Shown here: positions 1 to 11,569 of the stretch, in pieces
Position numbering within the stretch: the first letter of the stretch is position 1
How the letters are laid out: the number at the start of each line of letters is the position of its first letter
Source: Nitrospina sp.
GTDB taxonomy: Bacteria > Nitrospinota > Nitrospinia > Nitrospinales > VA-1
Assembly: GCA_002705185.1 (NCBI GenBank)
Contig: PAJA01000042.1
Location: 5,111-38,048, forward strand
DNA: 32,938 nucleotides
Reading direction: 5' to 3'
Notes under the pieces: model-generated
The model's database searches: none
Seen by the model: the letters and a program-made list of their open reading frames with translations, nothing else
Told to the model about the DNA's origin: nothing
Position numbers and translations under genes: made by a program

Positions 1-1
1 A

Positions 2-2980
2 ACTATAAAAAAGAATAAGCTAGGTGAAATTCAGATTCTTCGGATTGATGAGGAATCACCTGATACCACAATTCGCGATACGTTATTTGCGGCAAAAACT
101 GAGACGCAGGATGATGCGATTCGAGAGGTTTATAAAAGATTGCGTCCTGGAGATCCGCCAACGCCTGATATTGCTAGATCCCTGTTTAGTAACCTATTTT
201 TTAACCCAAAGCGTTATAACCTCTCTGTTGTCGGCAGAATCAAGATGAACCAGAAGTTTGGGTTAGATGTTTCTCTGGAAAACAGGTTATTAACCTTGGA
301 AGACTTAGTAGCTGTGGTTAAGTATATTGTTGATCTTAGAAACGGTATTGGTGTCATTGACGATATTGACCATCTTGGTAACCGCAGAGTTCGCGCTGTA
401 GGGGAATCTCTTGAAAATCAGTTCCGTGTAGGGATGGTGCGTATGGAGAGGGCTATTGTTGAGCGCATGTCTATTCAGGATCTAGATGTTTCGATGCCGC
501 ATGACCTGATCAACTCTAAGCCTGTGACTGCAGCCATCAAGGAGTTTTTTGGTAGTAGTCAGCTTTCTCAATTTATGGACCAGACCAACCCCTTATCAGA
601 GGTAACGCATAAGAGGAGATTGAGTGCTTTAGGGCCAGGAGGATTGACTCGCGAGCGAGCAGGATTCGAGGTTCGAGATGTTCATCCAACGCATTATGGT
701 CGTATATGTCCAATTGAAACTCCGGAAGGTCCGAATATTGGGTTGATCGCTTCATTAAGTACTTATGCGAGAGTGAATGATTATGGTTTTATTGAAACGC
801 CCTATCGAAAGGTAGAAGACTCTGTGGCGAAAAATGATGTTGATTTTCATACGGCCTTGATTGAGGATAAATTTGTAATTGCTCAGGCTAATGTTGAGAT
901 GGACGAGAAAAAGAAATTCGTTCAACCTATTGTTTCGGCAAGAAAGGGCGGAGATTTTGTGCTGTCCCCTAGCGAAAAGATAGACTATATGGATGTTTCG
1001 CCAAAGCAGTTGATCAGTGTGGCGGCATCTTTGATCCCTTTCCTTGAAAACGATGATGCTAATAGGGCTCTGATGGGCTCTAATATGCAGAGACAGGCTG
1101 TTCCGCTTTTGCGGGCTGAAGCACCTCTAGTTGGGACTGGTATGGAGGCTATTGTGGCTCATGATTCCGGGGCAATGGTGATCGCTGAGAATGATGGAGA
1201 GGTAATAAGTGCTGATGCGGTTCGTATTGTTGTGCGAGCTGAAAATAGGCCTGAGGGCAAGATCAAGACGCGGCGCAGTCAGCTTGCTTCGAATGTTGAT
1301 ATTTACACGCTGAATAAATATCAAAGATCTAACCAGAACACATGTGTCAACCAACGTCCTCGAGTAACTTCGGGAGACAAAATCAGGCGTGGTGATGTGC
1401 TCGCAGATGGTCCTTCTACTGATCATGGAGAACTTGCTTTGGGTAGGAATGTCTTGGTGGCATTTATGCCTTGGGGAGGCTACAACTTTGAAGATGCAAT
1501 TATTGTGAGTGAGAAGCTTGTTAAGGAGGATGTTTATACTTCTATTCATATTGAAGAGTTTGAGGTTGAGGCTCGTGATACAAAGCAGGGTAAAGAGGAA
1601 ATCACACGTGATATTTCCAATGTAGGCGAAGAAGCTCTAAAAAACCTAGATGAGAGCGGAATTATTCGTATTGGTGCCAGCGTAAAACCAAATGACATTA
1701 TGGTTGGTAAAATTACGCCGAAAGGTGAGACCCAGCTGAGCCCTGAGGAAAAACTTCTTAAAGCAATCTTTGGCGAAAAGGCCGGGGATGTGCGTGATAC
1801 TTCTCTTAGAGTTCCTCCTGGGATCCAGGGAACGGTGATCGATGTTAAGGTCTTTTCGCGTAAAGGCATAGATAAGGACACGCGAACGCTTGCTATAGAA
1901 GAGGAAGAAATTGCTCGCGTTGAAAAGGATTACGGTGATGAAATAAAGATAGTAAAAAATGAAACTGAAAAAAGTATGCGCTCTATTATTGTTGGTCAGT
2001 CAGCTGTAAAGTCAGCTACTGTAGGGCGGGTTGCATTTAAAAAGGGGCAGGAAATTGATTTGTCGTCGGTTGCTAAGATGAGTATTAAGGAGTTGGCCAA
2101 GGCTCCAGTCAAATCAGCTGATGAAAAAGTGCTTCTGGGGTTGGAGGAGAGTTCTGGGGCGCAGGTTCAGGTGTTAAAATCTATGCTTGAGGAAAAGGTT
2201 GAGCGTTTAAAGAAAGGGGATGATTTAGCTCCGGGAGTGATCAAGCTGGTAAAGGTCTTCATGGCTATGAAGCGCAAATTGCAAGTGGGCGATAAAATGG
2301 CAGGGCGCCATGGAAATAAGGGTGTGGTTTCGACAATCGTGCCGGAAGAAGATATGCCTTATATGGAGAGCGGCCAGTCGATAGAGTTGATTCTAAATCC
2401 GTTAGGTGTGCCTTCGCGGATGAATGTGGGTCAGATTCTGGAGACCAATCTTGGTATGGCTGCTAAAGCAAATGGCGTGCATATGGCAACTCCAGTTTTT
2501 GATGGTGCTCGCGAAGATGAGGTTAGGAGGCTGCTGCAGGATGGTGGTTGTTCTGAGTCTGGAGAGATAGCTCTTTATGATGGAAGAACCGGGCACTACT
2601 TTAGGCAGAAGGTGATGGTGGGTTATCTTTATATGCTTAAATTGCATCATCTTGTTGATGATAAGATTCATGCAAGGTCCACTGGCCCCTATTCTTTGGT
2701 GACTCAGCAACCCCTTGGTGGTAAGGCTCAGTTTGGTGGTCAGAGGCTTGGGGAGATGGAGGTATGGGCTTTGGAGGCTTATGGGGCTGCATATACTTTG
2801 CAGGAAATGCTGACAGTGAAGTCTGATGATGTCGAGGGTCGCAAGCGCATGTATGAGGCGATCGTAAAAGGAGACACTCATTTGAACCCAAGTCTTCCAG
2901 AGTCGTTCAACGTTCTTATTAAGGAGCTTCAGAGTTTGGCTATAGATGTAGAGTTGATCGAGTCAGGAAAAGTAGTTTGA
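2..2980 (+). CDS. rpoB: RNA polymerase beta subunit, 5' end missing
   Basis: Beta subunit of DNA-directed RNA polymerase. The frame is open from base 2, so about 992 residues are present and the N-terminal part (roughly a quarter to a third of a usual RpoB) lies left of the window; the first in-frame ATG at 140 is internal. The fragment opens in the lobe before the conserved [10 protein letters not shown] segment. The rifampicin-pocket cluster lies at about 551-625, with the equivalents of E. coli Q513, D516, H526, R529 and S531 all unchanged, so a rifampicin-sensitive enzyme is expected. Further on are the catalytic-region stretch [12 protein letters not shown] (about 2289-2325) and the C-terminal clamp segment [20 protein letters not shown] that contacts RpoC. 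It is followed by rpoC after 115 bases in the usual rpoBC order. Identity is certain. Confidence 0.98.
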   Translation, partial: TIKKNKLGEIQILRIDEESPDTTIRDTLFAAKTETQDDAIREVYKRLRPGDPPTPDIARSLFSNLFFNPKRYNLSVVGRIKMNQKFGLDVSLENRLLTLEDLVAVVKYIVDLRNGIGVIDDIDHLGNRRVRAVGESLENQFRVGMVRMERAIVERMSIQDLDVSMPHDLINSKPVTAAIKEFFGSSQLSQFMDQTNPLSEVTHKRRLSALGPGGLTRERAGFEVRDVHPTHYGRICPIETPEGPNIGLIASLSTYARVNDYGFIETPYRKVEDSVAKNDVDFHTALIEDKFVIAQANVEMDEKKKFVQPIVSARKGGDFVLSPSEKIDYMDVSPKQLISVAASLIPFLENDDANRALMGSNMQRQAVPLLRAEAPLVGTGMEAIVAHDSGAMVIAENDGEVISADAVRIVVRAENRPEGKIKTRRSQLASNVDIYTLNKYQRSNQNTCVNQRPRVTSGDKIRRGDVLADGPSTDHGELALGRNVLVAFMPWGGYNFEDAIIVSEKLVKEDVYTSIHIEEFEVEARDTKQGKEEITRDISNVGEEALKNLDESGIIRIGASVKPNDIMVGKITPKGETQLSPEEKLLKAIFGEKAGDVRDTSLRVPPGIQGTVIDVKVFSRKGIDKDTRTLAIEEEEIARVEKDYGDEIKIVKNETEKSMRSIIVGQSAVKSATVGRVAFKKGQEIDLSSVAKMSIKELAKAPVKSADEKVLLGLEESSGAQVQVLKSMLEEKVERLKKGDDLAPGVIKLVKVFMAMKRKLQVGDKMAGRHGNKGVVSTIVPEEDMPYMESGQSIELILNPLGVPSRMNVGQILETNLGMAAKANGVHMATPVFDGAREDEVRRLLQDGGCSESGEIALYDGRTGHYFRQKVMVGYLYMLKLHHLVDDKIHARSTGPYSLVTQQPLGGKAQFGGQRLGEMEVWALEAYGAAYTLQEMLTVKSDDVEGRKRMYEAIVKGDTHLNPSLPESFNVLIKELQSLAIDVELIESGKVV

Positions 2981-3043
2981 AGCTCTTGGTGAAGTTTATA
3001 AAGCCTATCCACTCCACTCAGTTTTAAGGTGGGTGTAGGTCAT

Positions 3044-3079
3044 ATGAAGAAATTTTTTAGCGGTTTGCGAAAACCTTAA
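3044..3079 (+). other. Possible 11-codon leader ORF with GNRA hairpin before rpoC
   Basis: In the rpoB-rpoC spacer an ATG at 3044 opens a reading frame for [11 protein letters not shown], stopping at 3077-3079, 16 bases before the rpoC start. Inside it, GGTTT (3062-3066) and AAACC (3071-3075) can pair around a GCGA tetraloop, which is a stable GNRA type. The rpoC ribosome binding site follows directly at 3081-3086. No strong Shine-Dalgarno sequence precedes the ATG, only an AGGT-like stretch, so translation is uncertain. An upstream partial stem (TCCACT 3009-3014 with GGTGGG 3028-3033) is also possible. Function is unknown; it may be chance. Confidence 0.25.
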
Positions 3080-3095
3080 AAAGGAGAAGTCCCTG

Positions 3096-6000
3096 GTGGA
3101 TAGCCTGACATATTTCGATAAACCAAAAAACCCGATTATTTTCGATGCTCTCCGTGTGCGAATTGCGTCTCCGGAGAAAATTCGCTCCTGGTCATATGGA
3201 GAAGTTAAGAAGCCTGAAACAATCAATTATCGTACTTTTAAGCCGGAAAGAGACGGGCTGTTCTGCGCTAAAATTTTTGGCCCAGTCAAAGACTGGGAGT
3301 GTACTTGTGGTAAGTACAAAAGGATGAAGCACAAGGGTGTTATTTGCGAAAAATGTGGTGTTGAAGTCATTCTCTCCAAAGTGCGCCGCGAACGCTTAGG
3401 TCATATTGAGCTTGCTAGTCCAGTTGCTCATATTTGGTATTTCAAGGGCCTGCCTAGTCGCCTGGGGCATTTGCTTGACATTCCTCTTAAGGACCTTGAG
3501 CGTATTATTTATTTTGAAAACTATGTGGTAACTGATCCTGGTGACTCGGAGTTGGAAGTTGGGCAAATTTTAACCGAAGAAGAGTATCGAGAGGTTGAGA
3601 TGGAGTTTCCTGATACCTTTCGAGCTATGATTGGTGCTGAAGGGGTTGCGGAGTTACTAAAGCCGATGAACCTAGATGTGCTAGCGGTGGACCTTAAGGA
3701 GGAAATGATCACCACTAAGTCCGTGATGAACCGAAGGAAAGTAGCAAAAAGACTGAAGATTGTAGAGTCATTTCGTAAGTCTGGTAATAAGCCGGAATGG
3801 ATGATACTTCAAGTCATCCCGGTAATTCCACCTGAGCTACGTCCTTTGGTGCCTTTGGATGGGGGACGATTTGCGACCTCTGACTTAAATGATCTTTATC
3901 GCCGCGTTATAAACCGTAATAACAGATTGAAGCGTTTGCAGGAATTGAAGGCGCCGCAAATTATTATACGGAATGAAAAAAGAATGCTGCAGGAGGCCGT
4001 TTCTGCTCTATTCGATAATGGTCGGAGAGGGCGTACTTTGCGTGGAACGAACAAGCGCCCCTTAAAATCTTTGAGCGATATGCTTAAGGGAAAGCAAGGT
4101 CGATTCCGTCAAAATCTATTGGGAAAGCGAGTAGATTATTCTGGCCGATCAGTCATTGTTGTTGGTCCTCATTTAAAGTTCCACCAGTGTGGTCTGCCAA
4201 AAAAAATGGCGCTTGAGTTGTTCAAGCCATTTGTTTTCAGCAGGCTAGAGGAGAAAGGGTATGCAGCTACAATCAAGACTGCAAAAAAGATGGTTGAACA
4301 GGAGCGAGCTGAAATTTGGGAGGTGTTGGAGGAGGTAGTAAAGGGTCACCCGATTCTTCTCAATAGAGCCCCAACGCTCCATCGATTAGGTATTCAGGCA
4401 TTCGAACCATTGCTCATTGAAGGTAAGGCTATTCAAGTGCATCCGATGGTATGTACGGCGTTCAATGCAGACTTTGATGGAGATCAGATGGCAGTTCATG
4501 TTCCGCTTTCTATGGAAGCGAGAACTGAATGTGAGCTTTTGATGATGTCTTCCAATAATGTCTTATCTCCTTCAAATGGAAAGCCTATTGCTGTTCCTAC
4601 TCAGGATATTGTTTTGGGTTGTTACTATATGACCAAGATTCGTGGCAACGTTCAAGGTGGGGGCAAGGTTTTTTATGGTCAGAAAGAAGTTTTGGCAGCC
4701 TATAATGCGGATGAGCTCGATTTGCAGGCGCAAATTATGGTGCGCATAGAGGGAGTCTTGACCCAGACCACGACAGGACGAGTTCTGCTCGGGGCGGTGC
4801 TTCCTGAGGCTTTGCCGTTTGAATATGTGAATAGGCTGATGGATAAAAAGGCTCTGTCCGATCTTTTCTCTAAATCTTTTCTTATGGCGGGAAGGGAGAA
4901 AACTGTTTCTCTGTTAGACAATGTGAAGGAGTTAGGGTTTAAATATGCGACAGAGGCTGGTCTCACTGTCTCAATTGATCAGATGAGAATCCCCAAAACC
5001 AAGGTACAGTTAGTTGAGAAAACTAATGGCGAGGTTCTAAGGGTTCATAAGCAATATCGAGATGGGCTCATAACTAATGGTGAAAGATATAACAAGGTAA
5101 TTGATATTTGGGCGCATGTTACAGAAAAGGTGTCCGAAGAAATGTTTAAAGAGCTGGAAATGGAAGACGAATCCACAGTTGTTGGAAAAACAAGTAAGGA
5201 CTTCAATTCTATTTTTATCATGGCGGATTCTGGGGCTCGAGGAAGTGCGCAGCAACTGCGGCAATTAGCTGGGATGCGTGGCTTGATGGCAAAGCCTTCG
5301 GGAGAAATCATCGAAACCCCTATCACTGCTAATTTTCGCGAAGGGCTTTCAGTCATTCAGTACTTTATTTCTACGCATGGAGCCCGAAAGGGCCTGGCTG
5401 ACACTGCTCTTAAAACTGCAAACTCAGGTTATCTAACTCGCAGACTTGTAGATGTAGCGCAAGATATGATTGTTCAGGAGGAGGATTGCGGAACCCTAAA
5501 GGGGATTGACGCGATATCTCTTGTAGAGGCTGGAGAAATCATTCAGCCTTTGGGAGAGAGGATTTTAGGGCGAACGGTTCTTGAGGATGTAATTGATCCG
5601 TTTACAGGAGAAGTATTGGCCAAAGCAGATAGTTTAATTATAGAAGAAACCGTACTGGCTATTGAAAATGCTGGCATAGAAAAAATTAAAATGAGATCTT
5701 GTCTAACTTGTGAGTCCAAGCAGGGAGTTTGTATTAAGTGTTACGGGCGCAACATGGCTACGCTGCAATGGGCCGAAGTGGGCGAGCCTGTAGGGGTAAT
5801 CGCTGCCCAGTCTATTGGTGAGCCGGGCACCCAGCTTACTATGAGAACTTTTCATATCGGTGGAACGGCTAGCAGGGTGGTAGAGCAAACAACTTTGAAT
5901 ACTAAGCGGGGAGGTCTGGTTAAATACCTTGGTTTGCGCACCATCAAGAATCGTAGCGGAGAAATTATTGTTATGAACCGTAACGGGAGTCTCGTGATTC

Positions 6001-7181
6001 AGGATGAGGCTGGACGTGAAAAAGAGCGATTTTCTGTTGTATATGGAGCAAAGCTTAAGGTTAGTGATGGTCAAGAAGCGCAGGAAGGTCAGACTTTGAT
6101 GGAGTGGGACCCTTATACGAATGCTATTCTGACGGAAGTTTCTGGAACCATTGCTTTTGGTGATGTGATAGAAGGTATAACGATGAAAGAAGACTTCGAT
6201 GATATTACCGGTTTATCTACTAAGGTTATCATTAGTCATCGTGATGAAAAAAAACAACCTCGTATCTCACTTAAAGATGAAAAGGGCGAAACGGTGCGTC
6301 GTTATATTCTTCCTGCCGGAGCAAATATAAATGTCAACGAGGGAGACTTGGTGAGTGCTGGGGACTTGATCGTAAAGATTCCTCGTGAGTCAGCGAAAAC
6401 CAAGGATATCACAGGTGGTCTTCCTCGTGTTGCTGAGCTTTTCGAGGCTCGTAAGCCGCATGAACAGGCGACAATCACGGAAATTTCCGGAACCGTAAAG
6501 TTTGGTGGATTCGTGAAGGGAATGCGCAAAGTCGTCGTTGAGAGTGAGTCTGGTGATGAATGCGAATACCTGATTCCACGTGGCAAGCATATTAACGTTC
6601 ATGAGGGCGATGAGGTGATTGCTGGTGAGCCCTTAATGGACGGCGCTTCAAACCCTCATGATATTTTGCGAGTACTTGGAGAAGATGAGCTTCAGAAATA
6701 CCTAGTGAATGAAGTTCAAGAGGTATATCGCCTTCAGGGTGTACAGATAAATGATAAGCATATTGAGGTTATCGTAAGACAAATGCTCCGGCATTTAGTT
6801 ATCGAAGACCCTGGTGATACTGAGTTTTTAGTTGGGGAGCAGGTGACCAAGAAAGTCTTTAATTTGGCTAATCAGGAAGTTATTAAGAATAAGAAAAAAC
6901 CGGCCAAAGGCGCACCAGTATTGCTGGGGATTACCAAGTCGTCGCTTAGCACGGAAAGTTTTATTTCGGCCGCATCTTTTCAGGAGACCACTCGTGTCCT
7001 TACAGAGGTCAGTGTAAGCGGTAAAGTGGATCATCTTGTTGGATTGAAGGAAAATGTGACTATGGGAAGATTGATACCGGCTGGCACAGGGTGCCGTGCC
7101 TATAGTGGAATTCGTATTGAAGAGCCTGAGACTGAAGAGCCTGAGCAGAGGGAAGAGCAGGCTCCTGTTGCAGCTGAATAA
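3096..7181 (+). CDS. rpoC: RNA polymerase beta' subunit
   Basis: Largest, catalytic subunit of RNA polymerase, 1361 residues. The start is GTG at 3096, chosen because AAGGAG at 3081-3086 is well spaced and the N-terminus is family-like. The N-terminal zinc finger has C69, C71, C84 and C87. The Mg-binding motif NADFDGDQM is at residues 457-465, with the three aspartates D459, D461 and D463. The second zinc site is C798, C872, C879 and C882. The bridge/trigger region contains TMRTFHIGG at about 915. It is then interrupted until DITGGLPRV at 1104 by roughly 170 residues, the place of the SI3 (sandwich-barrel hybrid) insertion of Gram-negative polymerases. The C-terminus is an acidic Glu/Pro tail in which a 12-base unit, GAAGAGCCTGAG, occurs twice in tandem (7119-7130, 7134-7145). 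No clear intrinsic terminator follows it. Confidence 0.98.
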   Translation: MDSLTYFDKPKNPIIFDALRVRIASPEKIRSWSYGEVKKPETINYRTFKPERDGLFCAKIFGPVKDWECTCGKYKRMKHKGVICEKCGVEVILSKVRRERLGHIELASPVAHIWYFKGLPSRLGHLLDIPLKDLERIIYFENYVVTDPGDSELEVGQILTEEEYREVEMEFPDTFRAMIGAEGVAELLKPMNLDVLAVDLKEEMITTKSVMNRRKVAKRLKIVESFRKSGNKPEWMILQVIPVIPPELRPLVPLDGGRFATSDLNDLYRRVINRNNRLKRLQELKAPQIIIRNEKRMLQEAVSALFDNGRRGRTLRGTNKRPLKSLSDMLKGKQGRFRQNLLGKRVDYSGRSVIVVGPHLKFHQCGLPKKMALELFKPFVFSRLEEKGYAATIKTAKKMVEQERAEIWEVLEEVVKGHPILLNRAPTLHRLGIQAFEPLLIEGKAIQVHPMVCTAFNADFDGDQMAVHVPLSMEARTECELLMMSSNNVLSPSNGKPIAVPTQDIVLGCYYMTKIRGNVQGGGKVFYGQKEVLAAYNADELDLQAQIMVRIEGVLTQTTTGRVLLGAVLPEALPFEYVNRLMDKKALSDLFSKSFLMAGREKTVSLLDNVKELGFKYATEAGLTVSIDQMRIPKTKVQLVEKTNGEVLRVHKQYRDGLITNGERYNKVIDIWAHVTEKVSEEMFKELEMEDESTVVGKTSKDFNSIFIMADSGARGSAQQLRQLAGMRGLMAKPSGEIIETPITANFREGLSVIQYFISTHGARKGLADTALKTANSGYLTRRLVDVAQDMIVQEEDCGTLKGIDAISLVEAGEIIQPLGERILGRTVLEDVIDPFTGEVLAKADSLIIEETVLAIENAGIEKIKMRSCLTCESKQGVCIKCYGRNMATLQWAEVGEPVGVIAAQSIGEPGTQLTMRTFHIGGTASRVVEQTTLNTKRGGLVKYLGLRTIKNRSGEIIVMNRNGSLVIQDEAGREKERFSVVYGAKLKVSDGQEAQEGQTLMEWDPYTNAILTEVSGTIAFGDVIEGITMKEDFDDITGLSTKVIISHRDEKKQPRISLKDEKGETVRRYILPAGANINVNEGDLVSAGDLIVKIPRESAKTKDITGGLPRVAELFEARKPHEQATITEISGTVKFGGFVKGMRKVVVESESGDECEYLIPRGKHINVHEGDEVIAGEPLMDGASNPHDILRVLGEDELQKYLVNEVQEVYRLQGVQINDKHIEVIVRQMLRHLVIEDPGDTEFLVGEQVTKKVFNLANQEVIKNKKKPAKGAPVLLGITKSSLSTESFISAASFQETTRVLTEVSVSGKVDHLVGLKENVTMGRLIPAGTGCRAYSGIRIEEPETEEPEQREEQAPVAAE

Positions 7182-7209
7182 AAAACAACAAAAAGCTGCT
7201 CTTTTTCCC

Positions 7210-7237
7210 TTGACTAAGTGAGTTTCAGTGCTACAAT
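7210..7237 (+). promoter_or_regulatory. Sigma-70-type promoter upstream of rpsL
   Basis: A -35 box TTGACT (7210-7215) and a -10 box TACAAT (7232-7237) are separated by 16 bases, and TG at 7229-7230 gives an extended -10. Each hexamer differs from consensus at one position. Transcription would start near 7244, about 117 bases before the rpsL start. A second, weaker pair downstream (TTTTCA 7245-7250, TATAAC 7268-7273, spacer 17) could act in tandem. This would drive the str genes and probably the whole ribosomal-protein run, in addition to read-through from rpoBC. Confidence 0.65.
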
Positions 7238-7360
7238 TACAACTTTTTCACGCCCATACCTGTCTGATATAACCCTTTGTTTTTATTGACATCATCGGGT
7301 GTTTTCAGCTTTACTTGGTGGTCCCTTTATGTGGATTGTCTCTTAGGGAGATCTATTTTT

Positions 7361-7735
7361 TTGCCTACAATCAATCAGTTAGTAAAAACAGGCCGTAAAA
7401 AGCCCGTAGTTAAAAGTAATAGTCCGGCATTAAAGTCTTGTCCGCAAAAGCGGGGAGTTTGCGTTCGGGTTTACACGTCAACGCCTAAAAAACCAAACTC
7501 TGCTTTGCGAAAAGTGGCGCGGGTAAGGTTGACTAATGGGATGGAGGTAACCACCTATATTCCTGGGGTAGGCCATAATCTTCAGGAGCATTCCATTGTG
7601 ATGATCCGTGGCGGAAGAATTAAGGATTTGCCTGGCGTTCGGTATCATGTTGTCCGTGGGAGTTTGGATACTCTTGGGGTGGAAAACAGGATGCAGAGCC
7701 GCTCTAAGTATGGCACGAAGAAACCTAAAAAATAA
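7361..7735 (+). CDS. rpsL: 30S ribosomal protein S12
   Basis: S12 of the small-subunit decoding centre, 124 residues, the same length as in E. coli. The start is TTG at 7361: this gives the universal N-terminus MPTINQL and is preceded by AGGGAG (7345-7350). An ATG further upstream in frame at 7277 would add 28 residues unlike any S12 and lies close to the promoter, so I reject it. The two loops that touch the decoding site, [11 protein letters not shown] and [13 protein letters not shown], are intact. Both lysines associated with streptomycin sensitivity and the aspartate that RimO methylthiolates are present. First gene of the str block, 15 bases before rpsG; that spacer is too short for the long S7-binding hairpin of E. 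coli. Confidence 0.97.
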   Translation: MPTINQLVKTGRKKPVVKSNSPALKSCPQKRGVCVRVYTSTPKKPNSALRKVARVRLTNGMEVTTYIPGVGHNLQEHSIVMIRGGRIKDLPGVRYHVVRGSLDTLGVENRMQSRSKYGTKKPKK

Positions 7736-7750
7736 TTTTATATAACCATT

Positions 7751-8221
7751 ATGGCAAGACGAAGAGAAGCTCAGAAAAGAAAGATTACTCCTGACCCGAA
7801 GTTTAACGATTTGCTAGTTGCTCGTTTTATCAACTGTATTTTGCGTAGGGGTGAGAAGGGTAAGGCGGAGAGTATTCTATATAAGGCCCTCGAGAGTGTG
7901 GCAGAGAAGAGCAAGGAGGAGCCTTTGCGGGTTTTTAGAAAAGCGGTGGAGAATGCGGCCCCTTTACTGGAGGTTCGATCTAGAAGGGTTGGTGGTGCGA
8001 CTTATCAGGTTCCTGTTGAGGTGAAAGAGAGTCGCAGGCAAGCTCTAAGTATTAGGTGGATGATTCAAAATGCTAAGTCGCGTGCTGGAAGGTCGATGGC
8101 TGAAAAACTAACCAGCGAGATCATGGATGCCTTTGGTAATTCCGGCGGTGCGGTTAAGAAAAAAGAAGAAGTTCATCGGATGGCAGAAGCTAATAAAGCA
8201 TTTGCTCATTACCGATGGTGA
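7751..8221 (+). CDS. rpsG: 30S ribosomal protein S7
   Basis: S7 nucleates assembly of the 30S head by binding the 3' domain of 16S rRNA and contacts the E-site tRNA. 156 residues, from MARRREAQKRK to the family-typical end HYRW. The start at 7751 fits the conserved N-terminus. The 15 bases before it are almost only A and T and hold no Shine-Dalgarno sequence, so translation probably depends on coupling to rpsL. The basic N-terminal arm, the RRVGGATYQVP hairpin and the C-terminal KKKEEVHRMAEANKAF helix are recognisable. fusA follows after 18 bases. Confidence 0.97.
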   Translation: MARRREAQKRKITPDPKFNDLLVARFINCILRRGEKGKAESILYKALESVAEKSKEEPLRVFRKAVENAAPLLEVRSRRVGGATYQVPVEVKESRRQALSIRWMIQNAKSRAGRSMAEKLTSEIMDAFGNSGGAVKKKEEVHRMAEANKAFAHYRW

Positions 8222-8239
8222 TCGGAGTATTTCCTTAAA

Positions 8240-10342
8240 ATGAGTAAGAAGCTGCAGCCTGAGAAAACAAGAAATATAGGAATTATCGCCCATATCGATG
8301 CCGGTAAGACGACGACGACGGAACGAGTTCTCTATTATACGGGTAAGAGCCATAAAATCGGTGAGGTGCATGACGGAAATGCAACGATGGACTGGATGGA
8401 GCAAGAGCAGGAGCGAGGAATCACCATTACCTCTGCTGCAACGACTTGTTTCTGGCAGGATCATCAGATTAATATAATTGATACGCCTGGGCACGTTGAC
8501 TTTACGGCGGAGGTCGAACGATCTTTGCGTGTGCTTGATGGGGCCGTCGGTGTTTTCGATGCGGTCAGTGGTGTGGAGCCTCAGTCTGAGACTGTTTGGC
8601 GGCAGGCAACTAAATATGAGGTTCCTAGGATTTGTTTTGTTAATAAAATGGATCGAGCGGGCGCAAATTTTTTAGGTTGTATAGATCAGATGGTTGATAA
8701 ACTCGGTGCTCGCCCAGTTCCTATTCAGCTTCCTCTTGGTGCAGAGGCTGATTTTCTTGGTGTGATTGATTTAATTGATATGAAAGCCAATGTGTACTCT
8801 GATGCTAAGAATAAGGGTGAGACCTATGATGTCGTGGATATCCCTGCCGAGTATAAGGGGCAAGCCGAAGAGTATAGGGAAAAATTAATTGAATCTGCTT
8901 CGGATGCAGATGATTCGATTATGGAAAAATTTCTCGGCGGTGAAGAGGTATCAAGGGAAGAAGTTGTTGCGGCGCTTAGAAAGGGAACTCTGGAAAATAA
9001 ATTCACTCCTATCTTGTGTGGTGCCGCGTTCAAAAATAAAGGTGTGCAACAGCTTCTTGACTCTGTTGTCCTGTATCTCCCTTCTCCTCAGGAGCTAAAG
9101 TCTATTACTGGCACCAACCCAAATACTCAAAAAGAAGAATCTCGTAAGTTAGATTCGGCTGAGCCACTATCAGCGCTTGCTTTTAAGATCATGACCGACC
9201 CATTTGTTGGTCAGTTGGCTTTTGTTCGTGTTTACTCCGGTAAGTTGACCAGTGGCTCGTATGTGTACAACTCGACGAAAAATGAGAGGGAGCGTGTGGG
9301 TAGGATTTTGAGGATGCACGCTAATAAGAGAGAAGAGGTTGACTCTGTGCAGGCGGGAGACATTGCTGCAATTGTTGGATTAAAGAAAACTTATACGGGG
9401 GATACTCTTTGTGAGCAAGAAAGTCCGATTATCCTTGAGGCTATTCAATTTCCTGAGCCCGTTATCTCTGTTGCTATTGAGCCTAGGACTAAAGCTGAGC
9501 AAGATAAGCTTTCAGACTGTCTGGTCAAACTACTTCAGGAGGATCCTACTTTTAAGGTCCGTGTGGATCCTGATACAAACCAAACAGTAATATCGGGGAT
9601 GGGCGAGTTGCATCTTGAGATATTGGTTGATCGGATGCGTCGTGAATTTTCTTTGGATGTTGATGTGTCTAAGCCTCAGGTAGCCTACAAGGAAACCATT
9701 ACTAAGCCTGTAGAGCATGAAAATAAATATGTTAAGCAGAGCGGGGGGCGTGGCCAATACGGTCATGTGGTAATTAAGGTTGAGCCGAGAGAGGCGGGTA
9801 CAGGATTTGAATTTGTGAATAAAATTGTTGGAGGAGCGATACCTCGCGAGTTTATTCCTGCTGTTCAGAAGGGTGTTGAGGAAGCGATGAGTCGCGGTGT
9901 TATGTGCGGTTATCCAACTGTTGATGTTTCGGTGACTTTGTTGGACGGATCTTTTCATGATGTTGATTCTTCTGAAATGGCTTTTAAGATTTGTGCTTCC
10001 ATGGCTTTTCGGGAAGCTTGTAAAATGGGATCTCCTCAATTGCTGGAGCCGGTTATGGATGTGGAGGTCGTTACGCCTGAAGAATTTATGGGCGATGTTA
10101 TTGGCAAGATCAATTCCAAACGAGGCAAGATAAAGGATCTTGCTGATCGTGCGGGTGCCAAGGTAATTCGAGCTGAAGTTCCTCTTTCTGGAATGTTTGG
10201 GTATTCTACCGACCTTCGGTCGGCTACTCAAGGTCGAGCGAATTATTCTATGGAGTTTGCCAAGTATGACGGTGTTCCTACCGCCATTGCCGAGGAGCTG
10301 ATGGCAAAGGCAACCGGGTCTAAAGAGAAATCTGCAGTCTAA
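8240..10342 (+). CDS. fusA: Translation elongation factor G
   Basis: GTPase that drives translocation of tRNAs and mRNA on the ribosome, and ribosome recycling together with RRF; cytoplasmic. 700 residues, the usual length. The G domain shows the P-loop AHIDAGKT (17-24), the switch I segment [15 protein letters not shown] (81-87) and NKMD (135-138). Domain II follows from about residue 305. Domain IV has the typical GGRGQYGHV segment, and the C-terminal domain V ends in a Lys/Ser tail. A GGAG at 8225-8228 stands 11 bases before the ATG. It sits in the standard str order between rpsG and tuf. Nothing suggests it is the divergent EF-G2 paralogue. Confidence 0.97.
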   Translation: MSKKLQPEKTRNIGIIAHIDAGKTTTTERVLYYTGKSHKIGEVHDGNATMDWMEQEQERGITITSAATTCFWQDHQINIIDTPGHVDFTAEVERSLRVLDGAVGVFDAVSGVEPQSETVWRQATKYEVPRICFVNKMDRAGANFLGCIDQMVDKLGARPVPIQLPLGAEADFLGVIDLIDMKANVYSDAKNKGETYDVVDIPAEYKGQAEEYREKLIESASDADDSIMEKFLGGEEVSREEVVAALRKGTLENKFTPILCGAAFKNKGVQQLLDSVVLYLPSPQELKSITGTNPNTQKEESRKLDSAEPLSALAFKIMTDPFVGQLAFVRVYSGKLTSGSYVYNSTKNERERVGRILRMHANKREEVDSVQAGDIAAIVGLKKTYTGDTLCEQESPIILEAIQFPEPVISVAIEPRTKAEQDKLSDCLVKLLQEDPTFKVRVDPDTNQTVISGMGELHLEILVDRMRREFSLDVDVSKPQVAYKETITKPVEHENKYVKQSGGRGQYGHVVIKVEPREAGTGFEFVNKIVGGAIPREFIPAVQKGVEEAMSRGVMCGYPTVDVSVTLLDGSFHDVDSSEMAFKICASMAFREACKMGSPQLLEPVMDVEVVTPEEFMGDVIGKINSKRGKIKDLADRAGAKVIRAEVPLSGMFGYSTDLRSATQGRANYSMEFAKYDGVPTAIAEELMAKATGSKEKSAV

Positions 10343-10378
10343 TAAAAATTATCTGAAAATAATTTGGAGTGAATCAGT

Positions 10379-11569
10379 ATGGCTAAGGAAAAGTTTGTAC
10401 GAGATAAACCACATATAAACGTTGGAACTATTGGTCATGTTGATCATGGTAAAACGACTTTAACCGCTTCGATTTCGGAGGTTCTTTCTAAAAAAGGTTT
10501 GGCCGAGACCATCCAATTTGATCAGATTGACAAGGCCCCTGAGGAAAAAGAGCGAGGCATTACTATAGCTATTGCTCATATTGAATATAATACTGAAAAG
10601 CGACATTACGCGCATGTTGACTGTCCTGGTCATGCTGACTACGTAAAAAATATGATTACGGGTGCAGCGCAGATGGACGGAGGGATATTGGTAATATCTG
10701 CTAATGACGGTCCGATGCCTCAAACTCGTGAGCATATTCTTTTGGCTCGACAGGTTGGTGTGCCTAAGCTCTGTGTGTTCATGAACAAGTGTGACATGGT
10801 TGATGACCCGGAGTTGCTTGACTTGGTTGAGATGGAGGTGCGCGAATTGTTAAGTAAATATGACTTCCCTGGAGATGATGTTCCTGTTATTCGTGGAAGT
10901 GCTCTGCAGGCACTCGAGAATCCAGAGGACGAAGAAAAAACAAAACCTATCTGGGAATTGATGGAAGCGCTAGACACTTACTTCCCTGTGCCGGATCGCC
11001 CTGTTGACAAGCCTTTCCTGATGCCGATAGAGGACATATTTAGTATTTCTGGCCGTGGAACGGTTGCGACTGGGCGGGTTGAAACGGGTATTATAAAAGT
11101 TGGTGAGGAGATTGAGATTGTAGGATTTAAGGACACAATGAAGACAACTTGTACGGGTGTTGAGATGTTTCGAAAGCTTCTTGATGAGGGACGTGCAGGT
11201 GAAAACGTCGGAATTCTTCTTCGAGGAACCAAGCGTGATGAAATAGAGAGAGGTCAAGTTCTTTCTAAGCCCGGATCAATCACACCGCATACCAAATTTA
11301 AGGCGGAAGTTTATATTCTAACTAAAGAAGAGGGTGGTAGGCATACCCCATTTTTTAATGGTTATCGTCCGCAGTTTTATTTTAGGACAACTGATGTTAC
11401 TGGTGTCGCAACTTTACCGGCGGGTGTTGAAATGGTTATGCCTGGGGATAATGTGGCAATGGAGATAACGCTAATTACTCCTGTTGCAATGGATAAGGGT
11501 CTTAAGTTTGCAATTCGCGAGGGTGGTCGTACGGTGGGAGCCGGAGTTGTGGGTGAGATCGTAGAATAA
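10379..11569 (+). CDS. tuf: Translation elongation factor Tu
   Basis: GTPase that carries aminoacyl-tRNA to the ribosomal A site. 396 residues. The G domain has GHVDHGKT (19-26), DCPGHAD and NKCD; domain II starts near [16 protein letters not shown], and domain III ends in [13 protein letters not shown]. The switch I region reads [12 protein letters not shown]; the key threonine is present, while the following residues differ from the E. coli NTSH form. A GGAGTG at 10363-10368 precedes the ATG. The stop codon overlaps the rpsJ start by one base (TAATG), so tuf and the S10 cluster are joined without a leader. Only one tuf copy is in this window; a second elsewhere cannot be excluded. Confidence 0.97.
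   Translation: MAKEKFVRDKPHINVGTIGHVDHGKTTLTASISEVLSKKGLAETIQFDQIDKAPEEKERGITIAIAHIEYNTEKRHYAHVDCPGHADYVKNMITGAAQMDGGILVISANDGPMPQTREHILLARQVGVPKLCVFMNKCDMVDDPELLDLVEMEVRELLSKYDFPGDDVPVIRGSALQALENPEDEEKTKPIWELMEALDTYFPVPDRPVDKPFLMPIEDIFSISGRGTVATGRVETGIIKVGEEIEIVGFKDTMKTTCTGVEMFRKLLDEGRAGENVGILLRGTKRDEIERGQVLSKPGSITPHTKFKAEVYILTKEEGGRHTPFFNGYRPQFYFRTTDVTGVATLPAGVEMVMPGDNVAMEITLITPVAMDKGLKFAIREGGRTVGAGVVGEIVE

Noticed and set aside
140-2980. ATG at 140 as the rpoB start
   Set aside because: The frame is open to the left edge and encodes conserved RpoB sequence before 140, so the gene starts outside the window.
7190-7206. AAAAAG/CTTTTT hairpin after rpoC as a terminator
   Set aside because: The stem is almost only A-U pairs with a five-base loop; it would be too weak to release polymerase.
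9530-10231. A 233-codon antisense ORF inside fusA
   Set aside because: It is a mirror of conserved EF-G coding sequence, with no homology or start signals of its own; the same applies to the other antisense ORFs over ribosomal genes.
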